From the NCBI RefSeq assembly GCF_011927625.1, contig NZ_JAATIZ010000001.1, forward strand, positions 372,001 to 436,000: a DNA stretch of 64,000 bases, given 5' to 3'. Under the pieces are notes generated by a model. The model was not told the origin of the DNA. It was given only the letters and a program-made list of their open reading frames with translations, and made no database searches. The position numbers and the translations under genes are program-made. Of this stretch, positions 1 through 9,407 are shown in pieces (the first letter of the stretch is position 1; every line of letters begins with the position of its first letter). The stretch comes from Paenalcaligenes hominis (GTDB lineage: Bacteria > Pseudomonadota > Gammaproteobacteria > Burkholderiales > Burkholderiaceae_B).

Positions 1-1101
1 AAGCATGCTCAGGCCCAAGAACAGTGTGGCTTTCGCCTTGCTTTGCCTTTGTCGGGCACAAAATTGCAATTGCGGCTGCATATTAATGATCAAAGCTATG
101 CGTTGATTGATTTGAGCTTACCCGTGGCAACACCGGAAAATGACGCGGAGCCAGAGCCTCTGAAAGTGTTGCAGGGCCATCAGGATTGGCTGTTTTTAGA
201 TAACGATACGAATTTCAGTGTAGATCAGCATCGTGGGCTGTTGCGGCTAAGTAAAAAGTGCTTGGCGGATTGGCAGCGCTACATTCAAGACTGGCAAACA
301 CACATGGCGGTCTGGGATAACCGTGCCTTGTTTTTAATTGCGCCTACCAAAGAAAGTGTGCTTAGCCACTATTACCCGTACCAAGCTGCAGCCTCGGGTT
401 TATTTGATGAGGTGTTTGCGCAGATGCCGTCAGACATGTACTTGTACCCTACCCAAGAGCTCCAAGCGTTGGGAGATGCGTCGTATTACAAAACAGACAC
501 CCATTGGACGCATCAGGGGGCGCAGCGTGTCGTGGAATCGGTAGCGCAACGTTTGGGCTTAGATGGTTGCGAGGTGCAAGCCGTATTTGTCCAAGACACC
601 TATCAAACACGTGAACATGTGGGTGATTTGGGCAATAAACTCACACCACCGTTTTCTCAGCCTGCCTCTTTTTTGACAGGCATGCATTACAAAAAATGGG
701 TGGTATTTGATAACGCGCTGCCTAATTTTGGCCGTGTGGTCTTGATGCAAAATCACAATGCATTACACGATGCGCTTTGTCTGGTTTTTGGTTCCTCGTC
801 CAGTTATTCTTTATTAAGTTATTTGTGTCGAATCTTCCAACGTGTGCTGGTGGCCCATACGGCAGGACATATTGATTTAGCGATGTTAAATGCCACGCAG
901 CCCACTTATGTAATTGCCCAAACGAATGCACGTTTTATGGTGCGGCCTCCGACCTTTGAGCATAGTGTTAGCGCTACAGTCAAACAGAAAAGCCGCGCCT
1001 TAACTGCCGAGCAAAAAGAAGCATTAACCGTCATAGAAAAACCAGAGGGGAGCGAACTGATTGCTCAGCTGGGTCTAGACCTCTATTTACCTGTGCTATG
1101 A
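1..1101 (+). CDS. AlgX/AlgJ-like SGNH-domain protein, 5' end outside window
   Basis: The reading frame is open to base 1, so the gene begins left of the window; the TTG at 43 is only an internal codon. The visible part starts with the end of a beta-rich domain, followed by an SGNH-hydrolase-like domain: a Ser-containing strand (VFGSSSS) and the DTHW-x-H motif (TDTHWTHQGA) seen in AlgX/AlgJ-type acetylation proteins. Members of that family move or hydrolyse acetyl groups on exopolysaccharides. The gene overlaps the next glycosyltransferase by ATGA, which supports a role in the same polysaccharide locus. O-acetyl transfer to the capsule is inferred; I cannot confirm the catalytic triad from sequence alone. 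Confidence 0.7.
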   Translation, partial: KHAQAQEQCGFRLALPLSGTKLQLRLHINDQSYALIDLSLPVATPENDAEPEPLKVLQGHQDWLFLDNDTNFSVDQHRGLLRLSKKCLADWQRYIQDWQTHMAVWDNRALFLIAPTKESVLSHYYPYQAAASGLFDEVFAQMPSDMYLYPTQELQALGDASYYKTDTHWTHQGAQRVVESVAQRLGLDGCEVQAVFVQDTYQTREHVGDLGNKLTPPFSQPASFLTGMHYKKWVVFDNALPNFGRVVLMQNHNALHDALCLVFGSSSSYSLLSYLCRIFQRVLVAHTAGHIDLAMLNATQPTYVIAQTNARFMVRPPTFEHSVSATVKQKSRALTAEQKEALTVIEKPEGSELIAQLGLDLYLPVL

Positions 1102-3077
1102 GTTTTTCATCGTTTTCAGCGCAGTGGTTTTTAATACAAGCGCAGTTGCCTGTTAGACACAGTGGTATTCACGCCGAGTTGATTTACCAAGATCACAGCC
1201 AGCTACAACGCTTGCCCTTGTCCGTTACTCATAAAGGCAGGTTGTTTGAGGTAGTGCGTTTAAGTGCAGGGCAGCAGCTACTTCGAGTTGACATTCATGT
1301 GGACGGGCAAGGTACGGATGAACCGGTTCAGATCCAGACGATCTCGGTAGCCCAGGCTTATTACTGGATGTGGCACCGAGTGGCCTTTATGTGGCATATT
1401 ATGCCCGCCAGTTTGCGACGCCGTATGGGCTTTATGCCCGCATTAAAACGCTCGTTTTACCAAGGGTATCGATTACTTAGCTCTTTTCGTTATCATTACC
1501 CAGCTCCTGACTATGCACAGTGGTTAGCACGGTATTGGCAATTACAGCCTTCACATAAAAAGGCAATTCAACGATTTAAAGCAAGGTTGCCAAGGCACTC
1601 TAGCTATAGCGTGGTAATTGATGCCAGAAGCGCTTCGGCAATAGAAATAGAACAAAGCCTAACATCTGTACATGCCCAAGAGGGCTTTGCTTGTGAGCCT
1701 CTGATTTGGCGACAGCAGGTGCCTGAAATCACCACACATTATGTGCTGCATATGAAAGCGGGTTGTGTTCTGCGACCGTGGGCGGTGGCTTGGTTTTTGT
1801 GGCAACAACAGCAGCAGCCCGACCTTGACTGCATTTACAGTGATCACGATCACCACACGGCTCAAGGTGAAATGAAAACGCCTTATTTTAAGCCAGACTG
1901 GTCGCTGGAGTTGCAATACAGTACTGCTTATGTGGGCGAGGTGGTGTGGGTAAAAAAAACGGCGTATGAAGAAAATTGTCGCTATCACGCCCACGATTTT
2001 TCCGTTTATGGATTGTTGTTAGAGATAGGAGCACAGGCCTCAGCCCAAATTGGGCATATCCCAGCTTTGCTTTGGTCTGCACCGTCAAATAGAGCGTTAA
2101 TGGATGCCAGTCAACATGTGCAGGTACTTTCTACGCATTTACAGCGTTCTGGCATCCAAGCAGAAGTGCAGCTGGATAAGACCGGAGTAGTACGTGTGCG
2201 CTATGCGGCACCACAGCCAACGCCATTGGTCAGCATTATTATCCCAACTCGTGACATGTTGCATTTTTTGCAGCCTTGTGTGGAAAGTATTGTGCGTATA
2301 ACGCAATGGCAAAATTACGAAATTATTATTGTGGATAACCAAAGTGAGGATCCGCAAACGTTGGCGTATTTTCAGCAGCTGGTTGCTCAGCATCCCCATG
2401 TTCGCGTTATAAGCTATGACTACCCCTTTAACTATTCGGCAGTCAATAACTTTGCGGTAAAGCAAGCCAAAGGCAGTGTGATCTGTTTGTTAAACAATGA
2501 CACCGAGGTCATTTCACCAGACTGGCTAGAGGAAATGGTTTCTCGGTTAGCCCAAGAAAAAGTCGGTGTGGTTGGTGCGCGGCTCTATTATGCGGATGGG
2601 CGCGTGCAACATGCCGGCGATGTGGTTGGGGTAGGGGGGTGTGCCACGCATTTGCATGGGGTTTTAGAACAAGAAGACCTAGGCTATATGGGTCGAGCCA
2701 TGGCTGCACAGGACCTTTCTGCCGTTACCGCCGCGTGCTTGGTAACCCCTAAAAGGCTTTACGAGCAACTAGGTGGGCTAAACGAGGAACATTTAAAAGT
2801 GGCTTTTAATGACGTGGACTATTGTTTACGTGTTAGAGAAGCGGGTTATAACGTGGTGTATACACCTTATGCTGAGCTTTACCACTACGAATCGGTTTCA
2901 CGGGGCAAGGACGATGACCCTGTCAAAAAGGCCAGAGCCCAAGCTGAAGCCAACTACATGCGTAAACGCTGGCCAGTGATTCATACAGGCGACCCGTATT
3001 ACAACCCAAATTTGAATGGATCCCAGCCTGACTTTAGTTTATCTAAAGTACCGCGAATTGATTGGCCCTGGAGCTAA
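1098..3077 (+). CDS. Glycosyltransferase with two GT2 domains
   Basis: A 659-aa protein. The second GT2 domain is clear, from about residue 376 (PLVSIIIPTRD), with NNDTE near 466 as the DXD-type metal site and the following GARLYYADGRVQHAG segment typical of rhamnosyl- and related transferases. Upstream, residues ~170-340 contain YSDHD and FKPDW, the signature of the first, more diverged GT2 domain in these two-domain enzymes. The first ~150 residues are not assigned. The start overlaps the stop of the preceding gene (ATGA), suggesting translational coupling. It should add one or two sugars to the polysaccharide at the inner membrane; donor and acceptor are unknown. Confidence 0.85.
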   Translation: MSFSSFSAQWFLIQAQLPVRHSGIHAELIYQDHSQLQRLPLSVTHKGRLFEVVRLSAGQQLLRVDIHVDGQGTDEPVQIQTISVAQAYYWMWHRVAFMWHIMPASLRRRMGFMPALKRSFYQGYRLLSSFRYHYPAPDYAQWLARYWQLQPSHKKAIQRFKARLPRHSSYSVVIDARSASAIEIEQSLTSVHAQEGFACEPLIWRQQVPEITTHYVLHMKAGCVLRPWAVAWFLWQQQQQPDLDCIYSDHDHHTAQGEMKTPYFKPDWSLELQYSTAYVGEVVWVKKTAYEENCRYHAHDFSVYGLLLEIGAQASAQIGHIPALLWSAPSNRALMDASQHVQVLSTHLQRSGIQAEVQLDKTGVVRVRYAAPQPTPLVSIIIPTRDMLHFLQPCVESIVRITQWQNYEIIIVDNQSEDPQTLAYFQQLVAQHPHVRVISYDYPFNYSAVNNFAVKQAKGSVICLLNNDTEVISPDWLEEMVSRLAQEKVGVVGARLYYADGRVQHAGDVVGVGGCATHLHGVLEQEDLGYMGRAMAAQDLSAVTAACLVTPKRLYEQLGGLNEEHLKVAFNDVDYCLRVREAGYNVVYTPYAELYHYESVSRGKDDDPVKKARAQAEANYMRKRWPVIHTGDPYYNPNLNGSQPDFSLSKVPRIDWPWS

Positions 3078-3079
3078 AC

Positions 3080-4027
3080 ATGCCTACGTACTTAATTCAT
3101 TCTGGGCCGAATCCGACCTCGGACTTTTACTTTGCTGCGCGATCACACGATCACGACATCCACTGGGATGACGACCCTAGCCAACTAGAGTTTGATGCCA
3201 CCGATACACTGGTTTTTATTCGTTATATTAATTCAAAATGGCGGCGGTATTTACAGCGGTTAGCCGCGCCAAGCCGGCCCAATATTGTGTTTTTTATGGA
3301 TGATGATGTGCTGGATACATCTACACATAAAGGCTTACCGTTTCGTTATCAATGGAAACTATATATCTATGCCGCTAGGCATAAAAAGTGGCTAAAAAAC
3401 ATGGAGGTGCAACTATGGGTGTCCACTCCATGGTTAATGCAAAAATATCAAGATTGGAATCCCACCTATGTGCCCCCCCAAAGCCCCTATACAAACATCA
3501 CAGAACACTACACCATTTTCTACCACGGGTCTGCCTCGCATGAAGCCGAAATTCAATGGCTAGTACCTGTAATAGAACAAGTATTGAAACTAAAACCTAA
3601 TTTAAATTTCGAAATAATTGGTGCAAAAAAAATACGAAAACTCTTTAAAAATACAGACCGAGTTCACGTATTGCACCCTATGTCGTGGTATAGTTATCGC
3701 TCTTTAATTAGCTCTTCCAATCGGTGTATTGGGTTGGCCCCATTACTCGATACGCCATTCAACCAAGCTCGCTCGGTTACCAAGGTCTTTGATATCACTC
3801 ATGCTGGTGCAGTAGGGATTTATACAAACCATTTTGTATATGGTTCTATTATTAAACACCAATTAAATGGTTATTTATTACCCATGGATAAAGAAATATG
3901 GGTGAAAAGCATAATAGAATTAATTGAAAATGAAAAAATGCGTCAGGAAATGTTAAAAAAGGCGCAGGAAACCGTAATAAATAGTCAGTATATTTTAAAT
4001 AGCGTAAATAAGAATGATGTCGTCTAA
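3080..4027 (+). CDS. Glycosyltransferase (GT1/GT4-like fold)
   Basis: A 315-aa protein. I place the start at the ATG two bases after the previous stop, because it has a GGAG ribosome site seven bases upstream; an in-frame TTG at 3062 is less likely. The C-terminal half has a retaining-glycosyltransferase pattern: FNQARSVTKVFDITHAGAVGIYTN, then a Gly-rich NGYLLP segment and a terminal helix with repeated Met/Lys/Gln. The N-terminal half has FFMDDDVLD. No specific donor can be named. Its 3' end overlaps the next gene by 14 bases and codon usage becomes distinctly A/T-rich after about 3550. Confidence 0.72.
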   Translation: MPTYLIHSGPNPTSDFYFAARSHDHDIHWDDDPSQLEFDATDTLVFIRYINSKWRRYLQRLAAPSRPNIVFFMDDDVLDTSTHKGLPFRYQWKLYIYAARHKKWLKNMEVQLWVSTPWLMQKYQDWNPTYVPPQSPYTNITEHYTIFYHGSASHEAEIQWLVPVIEQVLKLKPNLNFEIIGAKKIRKLFKNTDRVHVLHPMSWYSYRSLISSSNRCIGLAPLLDTPFNQARSVTKVFDITHAGAVGIYTNHFVYGSIIKHQLNGYLLPMDKEIWVKSIIELIENEKMRQEMLKKAQETVINSQYILNSVNKNDVV

Positions 4028-6596
4028 ACTCTCAGGTATTTCTACTCTTATACATATAGGTGCCGGTCAGGCGACGGAATTAGAAAATTGGGTTAACCAA
4101 GGTTTTGCGTCAATCGTATTAATAGAACCACACCCCGTTCTTGCGAACCAGTTACGGCTACGTAGCCGAAAGTTTCCTCAAGTAAAAGTAGTAGAAAGTG
4201 CCATAACGGAAAGGGCAGAGCTTTCCGAGTTGTACGATTACACTATTTCCGGTTTGGCCAGTCTGCGTCAGCCTACTGGTTTAAAACAGATCTTTCCAGG
4301 CTTGCAGTTGGCTCAGCGCTATACAGTCGTCACATGCCGCTTAGCGCAGATAGTCAACCATTATGGGCCTAGCCCAGAGCAAAAAGCGCATTTGATTATT
4401 GCGGCCGCTGGCGAAGAGGCCGATTTGGTTGATGCCTTGTTGCAAAGTGATCAACTAGAATGTTTCCTAAGTATTAGCCTTAAAGCCAGTATAGAGCCCC
4501 TCTACGAAGGGGCAGAGCCAGCATCCCAACTAGTAAAAAAACTCGAGGACGCGGGCTACGAGCTAAAGAGCACTAAAGCCATCGACTCTGACTGGGGCGA
4601 ATGGCTGCTGCAGCGCGACCCATTAAAAGACGAGCTACAGCGTTTGCAGCAGCAGTTCGAACAAATAGAAACAGAGCTAGCCGAACAGCATAGTCACGCG
4701 GAATACACCGTCAATGCTCTGCAAGAGGAACTCACTCAAACCCAATTAGCCCAGAAAAGTGCAGAAATACGCCAGGCACAGCTAGAAAATGAAAAAACCG
4801 AGTTAGCCAAGCAAAATGCAGCTTTGCAGGCTACCGTTCAGGCTCATGCTCAGGATCTACAGAAAGCCAAAGAGCAGCTAGTGCAGCAAGTAACTCTGCA
4901 AGAAGAACTCACTCAAACCCAATTAGCTCAAAAAAGTGCAGAAACACGCCAGGCGCAGCTAGAAAAAGAAAAAACCGAGTTAGCCAAGCAAAACTCAGCT
5001 TTGCAGGCTACCGTTCAGGCTCATGCTCAGGGTCTACAGAAGGCCAAAGAGCAGCTAGTGCAGCAAGGAACTCTGCAAGAGGAGCTCACTCAAGCCCAAT
5101 TGGCTCAAAAAAGTGCAGAAACATTGCAGGCACAGTTAGAAAAAGAAAAAGCCGAGCTAGCAAAGCAAAACTCAACTTTACAGGCTACAGTTCAGGCTCA
5201 TGCTCAGGATCTACAGAAGGCCAAAGAGCAGCTAGTGCAGCAAGGAACTCTGCAAGAAGAGCTCACTCAAGCCCAATTAGCGCAAAAAAGTGCGGAAACA
5301 CGCCAGACGCAGCTAGAAAAAGAAAAAGCCGAGTTAGCCAAGCAAAACGCAGCTTTGCAGGCTACCGTTGATGCTCATGTTCAAGCGATAAAAAGAGCCA
5401 ACGACGAACTAGCCCAACAAAAAGAACAAGCAGCGCAACAATTGGCTGCGTTGCAAAGCGATTTAACTCGCGCACAGGCAGACGCTGAAAAGAAAAATAA
5501 AGAAGTAGAAAAAGTACAAGCGGAACTACAGGGCACTCAAGAAGAACTACAAAAAACAAAAGAATGGTTCGCAAGCCGTAAAAAGCAAGTGATGGAGTTA
5601 GAGCAAGAGCTAAAAAAAGAACAAGAAAAAACGCAGCAGCTAAGCCAAGAAAATGCACTGCTAGTTAAAACTCAGACTACCGCCGAGGTAGGCTTTGCTC
5701 AGATTGAAGATCGCATGAATCAGTTATTTGCTCAGCAAACCGCACAAATTCAACAAGCCACCAATGCATTGGGCAAACATGTGACCCGTTCGTTTGTGCA
5801 GCAACGCCAACACTACCAATCCGTGCTGGGCTTACAGCATTACCTAGAAAGCGGCGAGCAGCCTTTGGCATTCGGGGGGTGGGCGATTGGTGCGGATGTG
5901 GCGAGTCATTTGGTGCAGGCCCTAGAGCAACATAGCTATGACTTAATTATTGAGTTCGGCAGTGGCACGTCAACGGCATTAATGGCAAAAGTCATCAGCC
6001 AGCAAATGCAGCGCCATAACAATGGGTATGCAGAAGAGCTGCAATTAAACTACCAAGACGTGGACACACCTGTAGCTAAAACAGGGCGTCAGGCAATGCA
6101 CCAAGCACGAGGTTTGGAAAATTACGAGCTCCCGCGTCGTATTCTCAGTTTTGAACAAGATAAAAACCATTTCCAGCAAAGTAAACAGCTTTTGGCTTCG
6201 CAGGGGTTAAGCGGGGTAGTCGAACTGGTCTTAGCGCCTTTAGTGCCCTCACGGTTTAGCCAGCAAGCAGATCAGGCGGCGTTATTCTATGACTGCGAAA
6301 ACCAATTAGCACGTGTAGCCCAATTATACGAGGGCCGCGCCGCGCGTATTTTGGTTTTGGTCGATGGCCCATTTAGCCCTAAATCAGATCCTCTGGTGCG
6401 CGCCCCTGCCTTGGCGCAGGTGCTGCAGTATTTTTCCTCAAAGCACGTGGATATTATGTTGGACGATAGCTTGCGCGATGGCGAGCAACACGTGGTGCAA
6501 CACTGGCGTGAACTGTGTGCAGAGCGAGGCTTAGAGTGGCAAGAAAAAACGCTAGAGGCAGATAAAGGCGCCCTTTGGATCACTGTAACACCCTAG
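4014..6596 (+). CDS. Methyltransferase-like / repeated coiled coil / methyltransferase-like protein
   Basis: An 860-aa protein in three parts. Residues ~1-200 look like a FkbM-type methyltransferase fold (IHIGAGQATE as the SAM loop, then IEPHP at the end of strand 2). Residues ~205-560 are a long Gln/Glu/Lys/Ala-rich coiled coil containing about four tandem 59-residue repeats. Residues ~590-860 form a second Rossmann methyltransferase-like domain (IEFGSGTST near 647). The C-terminal part resembles the end of the protein encoded at 17033-19060. No transmembrane segment is visible. By analogy with WbdD, in which a coiled coil sets polysaccharide chain length, it could act as a chain-terminating ruler; this is inference. 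An alternative start is the next codon, also ATG. Confidence 0.7.
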   Translation: MMSSKLSGISTLIHIGAGQATELENWVNQGFASIVLIEPHPVLANQLRLRSRKFPQVKVVESAITERAELSELYDYTISGLASLRQPTGLKQIFPGLQLAQRYTVVTCRLAQIVNHYGPSPEQKAHLIIAAAGEEADLVDALLQSDQLECFLSISLKASIEPLYEGAEPASQLVKKLEDAGYELKSTKAIDSDWGEWLLQRDPLKDELQRLQQQFEQIETELAEQHSHAEYTVNALQEELTQTQLAQKSAEIRQAQLENEKTELAKQNAALQATVQAHAQDLQKAKEQLVQQVTLQEELTQTQLAQKSAETRQAQLEKEKTELAKQNSALQATVQAHAQGLQKAKEQLVQQGTLQEELTQAQLAQKSAETLQAQLEKEKAELAKQNSTLQATVQAHAQDLQKAKEQLVQQGTLQEELTQAQLAQKSAETRQTQLEKEKAELAKQNAALQATVDAHVQAIKRANDELAQQKEQAAQQLAALQSDLTRAQADAEKKNKEVEKVQAELQGTQEELQKTKEWFASRKKQVMELEQELKKEQEKTQQLSQENALLVKTQTTAEVGFAQIEDRMNQLFAQQTAQIQQATNALGKHVTRSFVQQRQHYQSVLGLQHYLESGEQPLAFGGWAIGADVASHLVQALEQHSYDLIIEFGSGTSTALMAKVISQQMQRHNNGYAEELQLNYQDVDTPVAKTGRQAMHQARGLENYELPRRILSFEQDKNHFQQSKQLLASQGLSGVVELVLAPLVPSRFSQQADQAALFYDCENQLARVAQLYEGRAARILVLVDGPFSPKSDPLVRAPALAQVLQYFSSKHVDIMLDDSLRDGEQHVVQHWRELCAERGLEWQEKTLEADKGALWITVTP
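4719..5426 (+). repeat. Four tandem 177-bp in-frame repeats in a coiled-coil gene
   Basis: Copies begin at 4719, 4896, 5073 and 5250, exactly 177 bases (59 codons) apart. Each begins with codons for LQEELTQ and runs to QLVQQ-x-T. Copies 2 and 3 are near-identical at the DNA level; the last decays towards its 3' end. The period is a multiple of three, so gain or loss of a copy keeps the frame. Confidence 0.95.
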
Positions 6597-6619
6597 CAAT
6601 AGGGATAAGGTAAAACACA

Positions 6620-6901
6620 ATGACTAGGAATAACGATTCTATTGTGCAACAAGCCATGGCGCACTTTAAAGCCGGCGACTACGCGCAAGCAAAAGCCTGC
6701 TATCAACAGGCTGCAGACCGCTATGGGGCGCACTTGTTTGCTAAAAACGTCCAGTTGTGTGAATTGCGCTTAGGCAAAGCGCAGGTGGCCGCTGTAGTCC
6801 ATTCACCTGAAGCCGTTCAGTTAGCACAGACTCAGGCGCTACTAGAGCACTACTACACCCGTTGCCAAGAGCTTGAGTATCAATTAGTAGATAAAAGGTA
6901 A
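6620..6901 (+). CDS. Small TPR-like protein
   Basis: A 93-aa protein. Residues ~8-42 (AMAHFKAGDYAQAKACYQQA) match one tetratricopeptide repeat; the rest is helical and rich in Gln/Ala/Leu. There is no signal peptide or membrane segment. It lies in the capsule operon between the coiled-coil protein and wecB, six bases before the latter. TPR motifs mediate protein contacts, so it may assemble the biosynthetic machinery, but no function can be assigned. Confidence 0.65.
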   Translation: MTRNNDSIVQQAMAHFKAGDYAQAKACYQQAADRYGAHLFAKNVQLCELRLGKAQVAAVVHSPEAVQLAQTQALLEHYYTRCQELEYQLVDKR

Positions 6902-6907
6902 GTCGTA

Positions 6908-8035
6908 ATGAAAATTTTAACGGTGTTTGGCACCCGCCCCGAGGCCATTAAAATGGCCCCCCTCGCTTTACAATTAGCTGAAGATGCGCGCTTTGAGGCA
7001 AAGGTTTGCGTTACTGCGCAGCACCGCGAAATGCTAGATCAGGTTTTACAGCTGTTTAATCTACAGCCTGATTATGACCTAAATATCATGAAACCCGGCC
7101 AGGATCTTAGCGATATCACTACGGGTATCTTGCAAGGCTTAAAAACAGTTTTGGCCGAGTTCAAGCCAGATATGGTTTTGGTGCATGGTGATACGGCGAC
7201 TACCTTTGCGACGGCATTGGCGGCCTATTATCAGCAAATTCCAGTGGGGCATATTGAGGCCGGGTTACGCACAGGCAATATGTATTCGCCGTGGCCCGAA
7301 GAGGGCAATCGTTGTTTAACGGGGGCCATCACCACGTTGCACTTTGCCCCCACCTCTGCATCGCGCCAAAACCTTTTGGCAGAAGGCGTAAAAGACAACA
7401 CCATTGTGGTCACGGGCAACACCGTCATTGATGCCTTGCTGCAGGTAAAAGAAAAAATAGAAAATGACACCGACTTGGTGGCGGAGCTAGCGCAGCGCTT
7501 CGACTTTTTAGATAGCACTAAAAAGCTGATTTTGGTCACGGGGCACCGTCGTGAAAGCTTTGGGGGCGGTTTCGAGCGCATTTGTCAGGCACTGGTCCAG
7601 ACAGCCGAGCAGCACCCTGAAGTGCAAATTGTGTACCCGGTGCACCTGAACCCCAATGTTCAAGAGCCAGTCAATCGGCTTTTACGACAAAGTCCTAGCA
7701 TTCATTTAATTGAGCCACAGGACTACTTGCCCTTTGTGTATTTGATGAACAAGGCTCACATTATTTTAACAGACTCGGGTGGTATCCAAGAGGAAGCCCC
7801 CTCGTTAGGTAAACCTGTCTTGGTGATGCGCGACACCACCGAGCGCCCAGAGGCAGTGGAAGCGGGGACTGTTAAATTAGTAGGAACCCATATAGACCAA
7901 ATTACACAAGAACTAACGCGGTTGTTAACGGACGGCACCGCTTACGAACGTATGAGTCAAGCGCATAACCCGTATGGGGATGGGTTGGCATGTCAGCGTA
8001 TTCGTGATTTTTTAATCGATAATTCTGTTTTGTAA
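6908..8035 (+). CDS. wecB: UDP-N-acetylglucosamine 2-epimerase (non-hydrolysing)
   Basis: A 375-aa protein of normal family length. It interconverts UDP-GlcNAc and UDP-ManNAc in the cytoplasm. Diagnostic segments are [12 protein letters not shown] at the N terminus, [20 protein letters not shown], and [11 protein letters not shown] followed by RDTTERPEA, which form the nucleotide-sugar binding site. It precedes wecC by 11 bases, so the pair supplies UDP-ManNAc and UDP-ManNAcA for the polysaccharide. An AGGTAAG ribosome site precedes the ATG. Confidence 0.95.
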   Translation: MKILTVFGTRPEAIKMAPLALQLAEDARFEAKVCVTAQHREMLDQVLQLFNLQPDYDLNIMKPGQDLSDITTGILQGLKTVLAEFKPDMVLVHGDTATTFATALAAYYQQIPVGHIEAGLRTGNMYSPWPEEGNRCLTGAITTLHFAPTSASRQNLLAEGVKDNTIVVTGNTVIDALLQVKEKIENDTDLVAELAQRFDFLDSTKKLILVTGHRRESFGGGFERICQALVQTAEQHPEVQIVYPVHLNPNVQEPVNRLLRQSPSIHLIEPQDYLPFVYLMNKAHIILTDSGGIQEEAPSLGKPVLVMRDTTERPEAVEAGTVKLVGTHIDQITQELTRLLTDGTAYERMSQAHNPYGDGLACQRIRDFLIDNSVL

Positions 8036-8046
8036 GAGTAAAAGTT

Positions 8047-9375
8047 ATGAGTTTTGAAACCATTTCCGTTATTGGGTTGGGCTATATTGGCTTGCCTACC
8101 GCCGCCGTGTTTGCATCACGCAAGAAAAAAATTATTGGGGTTGACGTCAGCCAACACGCTGTAGACACCATTAATCAGGGCAAAATCCACATCGTTGAGC
8201 CCCACCTAGAGGAATTGGTGCAGGCAGCTGTTACGGAGGGCTATTTAAAAGCAGTTACGCAGCCAGAGCCTGCCGATGCGTTTTTAATGGCAGTGCCTAG
8301 CCCCTTTATTTATAACGAAGCCGATCAAAGCCATACTGCCGATTTAAAGTATATTGAAGCCGCCAGTAAAGCCTTAGCAGCGGTACTGCAACCGGGCAAT
8401 TTGGTTGTGCTCGAGTCCACGGTACCAGTTGGTGCGACAGAAAAAATGGCGCAATGGCTAGCCGAAGCCCGTCCAGATTTAACCTTTCCGCAAACGCATG
8501 GTGAAGACTCTGATATTCGTATTGCGCATTGCCCAGAGCGCGTGTTGCCCGGCCAAGTCGTACGCGAGCTAGTAGAAAATGACCGCGTGATTGGCGGTAT
8601 GACAGCCAAATGTGCACAGCTAGCCTGCGAACTCTACAAAGTCGTGGTAGAGGGGGAATGCATTAGCACCACCGCGCGCACAGCAGAGCTAGCCAAACTA
8701 ACAGAAAATAGCTTCAGAGATGTCAATATCGCGTTTGCGAATGAGTTATCTTTGATATGCCACGAGCTAGACATTAACGTGTGGGAATTAATTTCCTTAG
8801 CAAACCGTCACCCACGTGTTGACATTCTTCAGCCGGGCGCTGGCGTCGGGGGACATTGTATTGCGGTCGACCCATGGTTTATTGTCGATGCCTGCCCCGA
8901 GCATGCCAAACTAATCCGTACTGCACGTCAAGTAAACGACAGCAAACCCCAGTGGTTATTAGGTCGGGTAAAAGAGGAACTAGAAAAAGCACACACCCAA
9001 CACCCTGAAAAAGCCCGCAAAGACATCAAAGTAGCGTGTTTAGGCATTGCATTTAAACCAGATATTGATGACTTACGTGAAAGCCCCGCCTTGCATATCG
9101 TAGAGCAAATTGCTCAGTTAGGATGTGAGGTGCATGTGGTCGAACCAAATATTGAGCAGTTGCCAGCTAGCTTAAGTGCAGCGTCTATTCACTTAAGTAC
9201 CACAGAGACAGCCGTGGCAGATGCCGATGTGGTTTGCGTGCTAGTCAAACACAGTGTGTTTATGACGCAGCTAAACTTGCAGGCGTTAAAAACCTCTGCG
9301 GTAATTGATGCGGTAGGGCTATTAGAAGCATTACCCTCAGGGGTAAAGAGCGATAGCTTAGAGCTGGTGGCTTAA
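8047..9375 (+). CDS. wecC: UDP-N-acetyl-D-mannosamine dehydrogenase
   Basis: A 442-aa UDP-sugar dehydrogenase. It oxidises C6 of UDP-ManNAc to UDP-ManNAcA with two NAD+. The N-terminal Rossmann motif is IGLGYIGLPTA; the catalytic-cysteine motif is GAGVGGHCIAVDPWF; the C-terminal UDP-binding domain contains GIAFKPDIDDLRESPA. It directly follows wecB, which favours ManNAc over GlcNAc as substrate, though a WbpA-type activity on UDP-GlcNAc is a possible alternative. Part of the + strand capsule operon. Confidence 0.92.
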   Translation: MSFETISVIGLGYIGLPTAAVFASRKKKIIGVDVSQHAVDTINQGKIHIVEPHLEELVQAAVTEGYLKAVTQPEPADAFLMAVPSPFIYNEADQSHTADLKYIEAASKALAAVLQPGNLVVLESTVPVGATEKMAQWLAEARPDLTFPQTHGEDSDIRIAHCPERVLPGQVVRELVENDRVIGGMTAKCAQLACELYKVVVEGECISTTARTAELAKLTENSFRDVNIAFANELSLICHELDINVWELISLANRHPRVDILQPGAGVGGHCIAVDPWFIVDACPEHAKLIRTARQVNDSKPQWLLGRVKEELEKAHTQHPEKARKDIKVACLGIAFKPDIDDLRESPALHIVEQIAQLGCEVHVVEPNIEQLPASLSAASIHLSTTETAVADADVVCVLVKHSVFMTQLNLQALKTSAVIDAVGLLEALPSGVKSDSLELVA

Positions 9376-9407
9376 GTTAATTTTGTGGTGTTTTAAGTAG
9401 GCGTTGT

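Noticed and set aside
1-1101. TTG at 43 as the start of the first gene
   Set aside because: The frame continues without a stop to base 1 and the upstream residues fit the same beta-rich domain, so the gene is cut by the edge.
4719-5426. Regularly spaced repeats considered as a CRISPR array
   Set aside because: The 177-bp period lies inside one open frame, with repeats contiguous and no unique spacers; it encodes a coiled coil.
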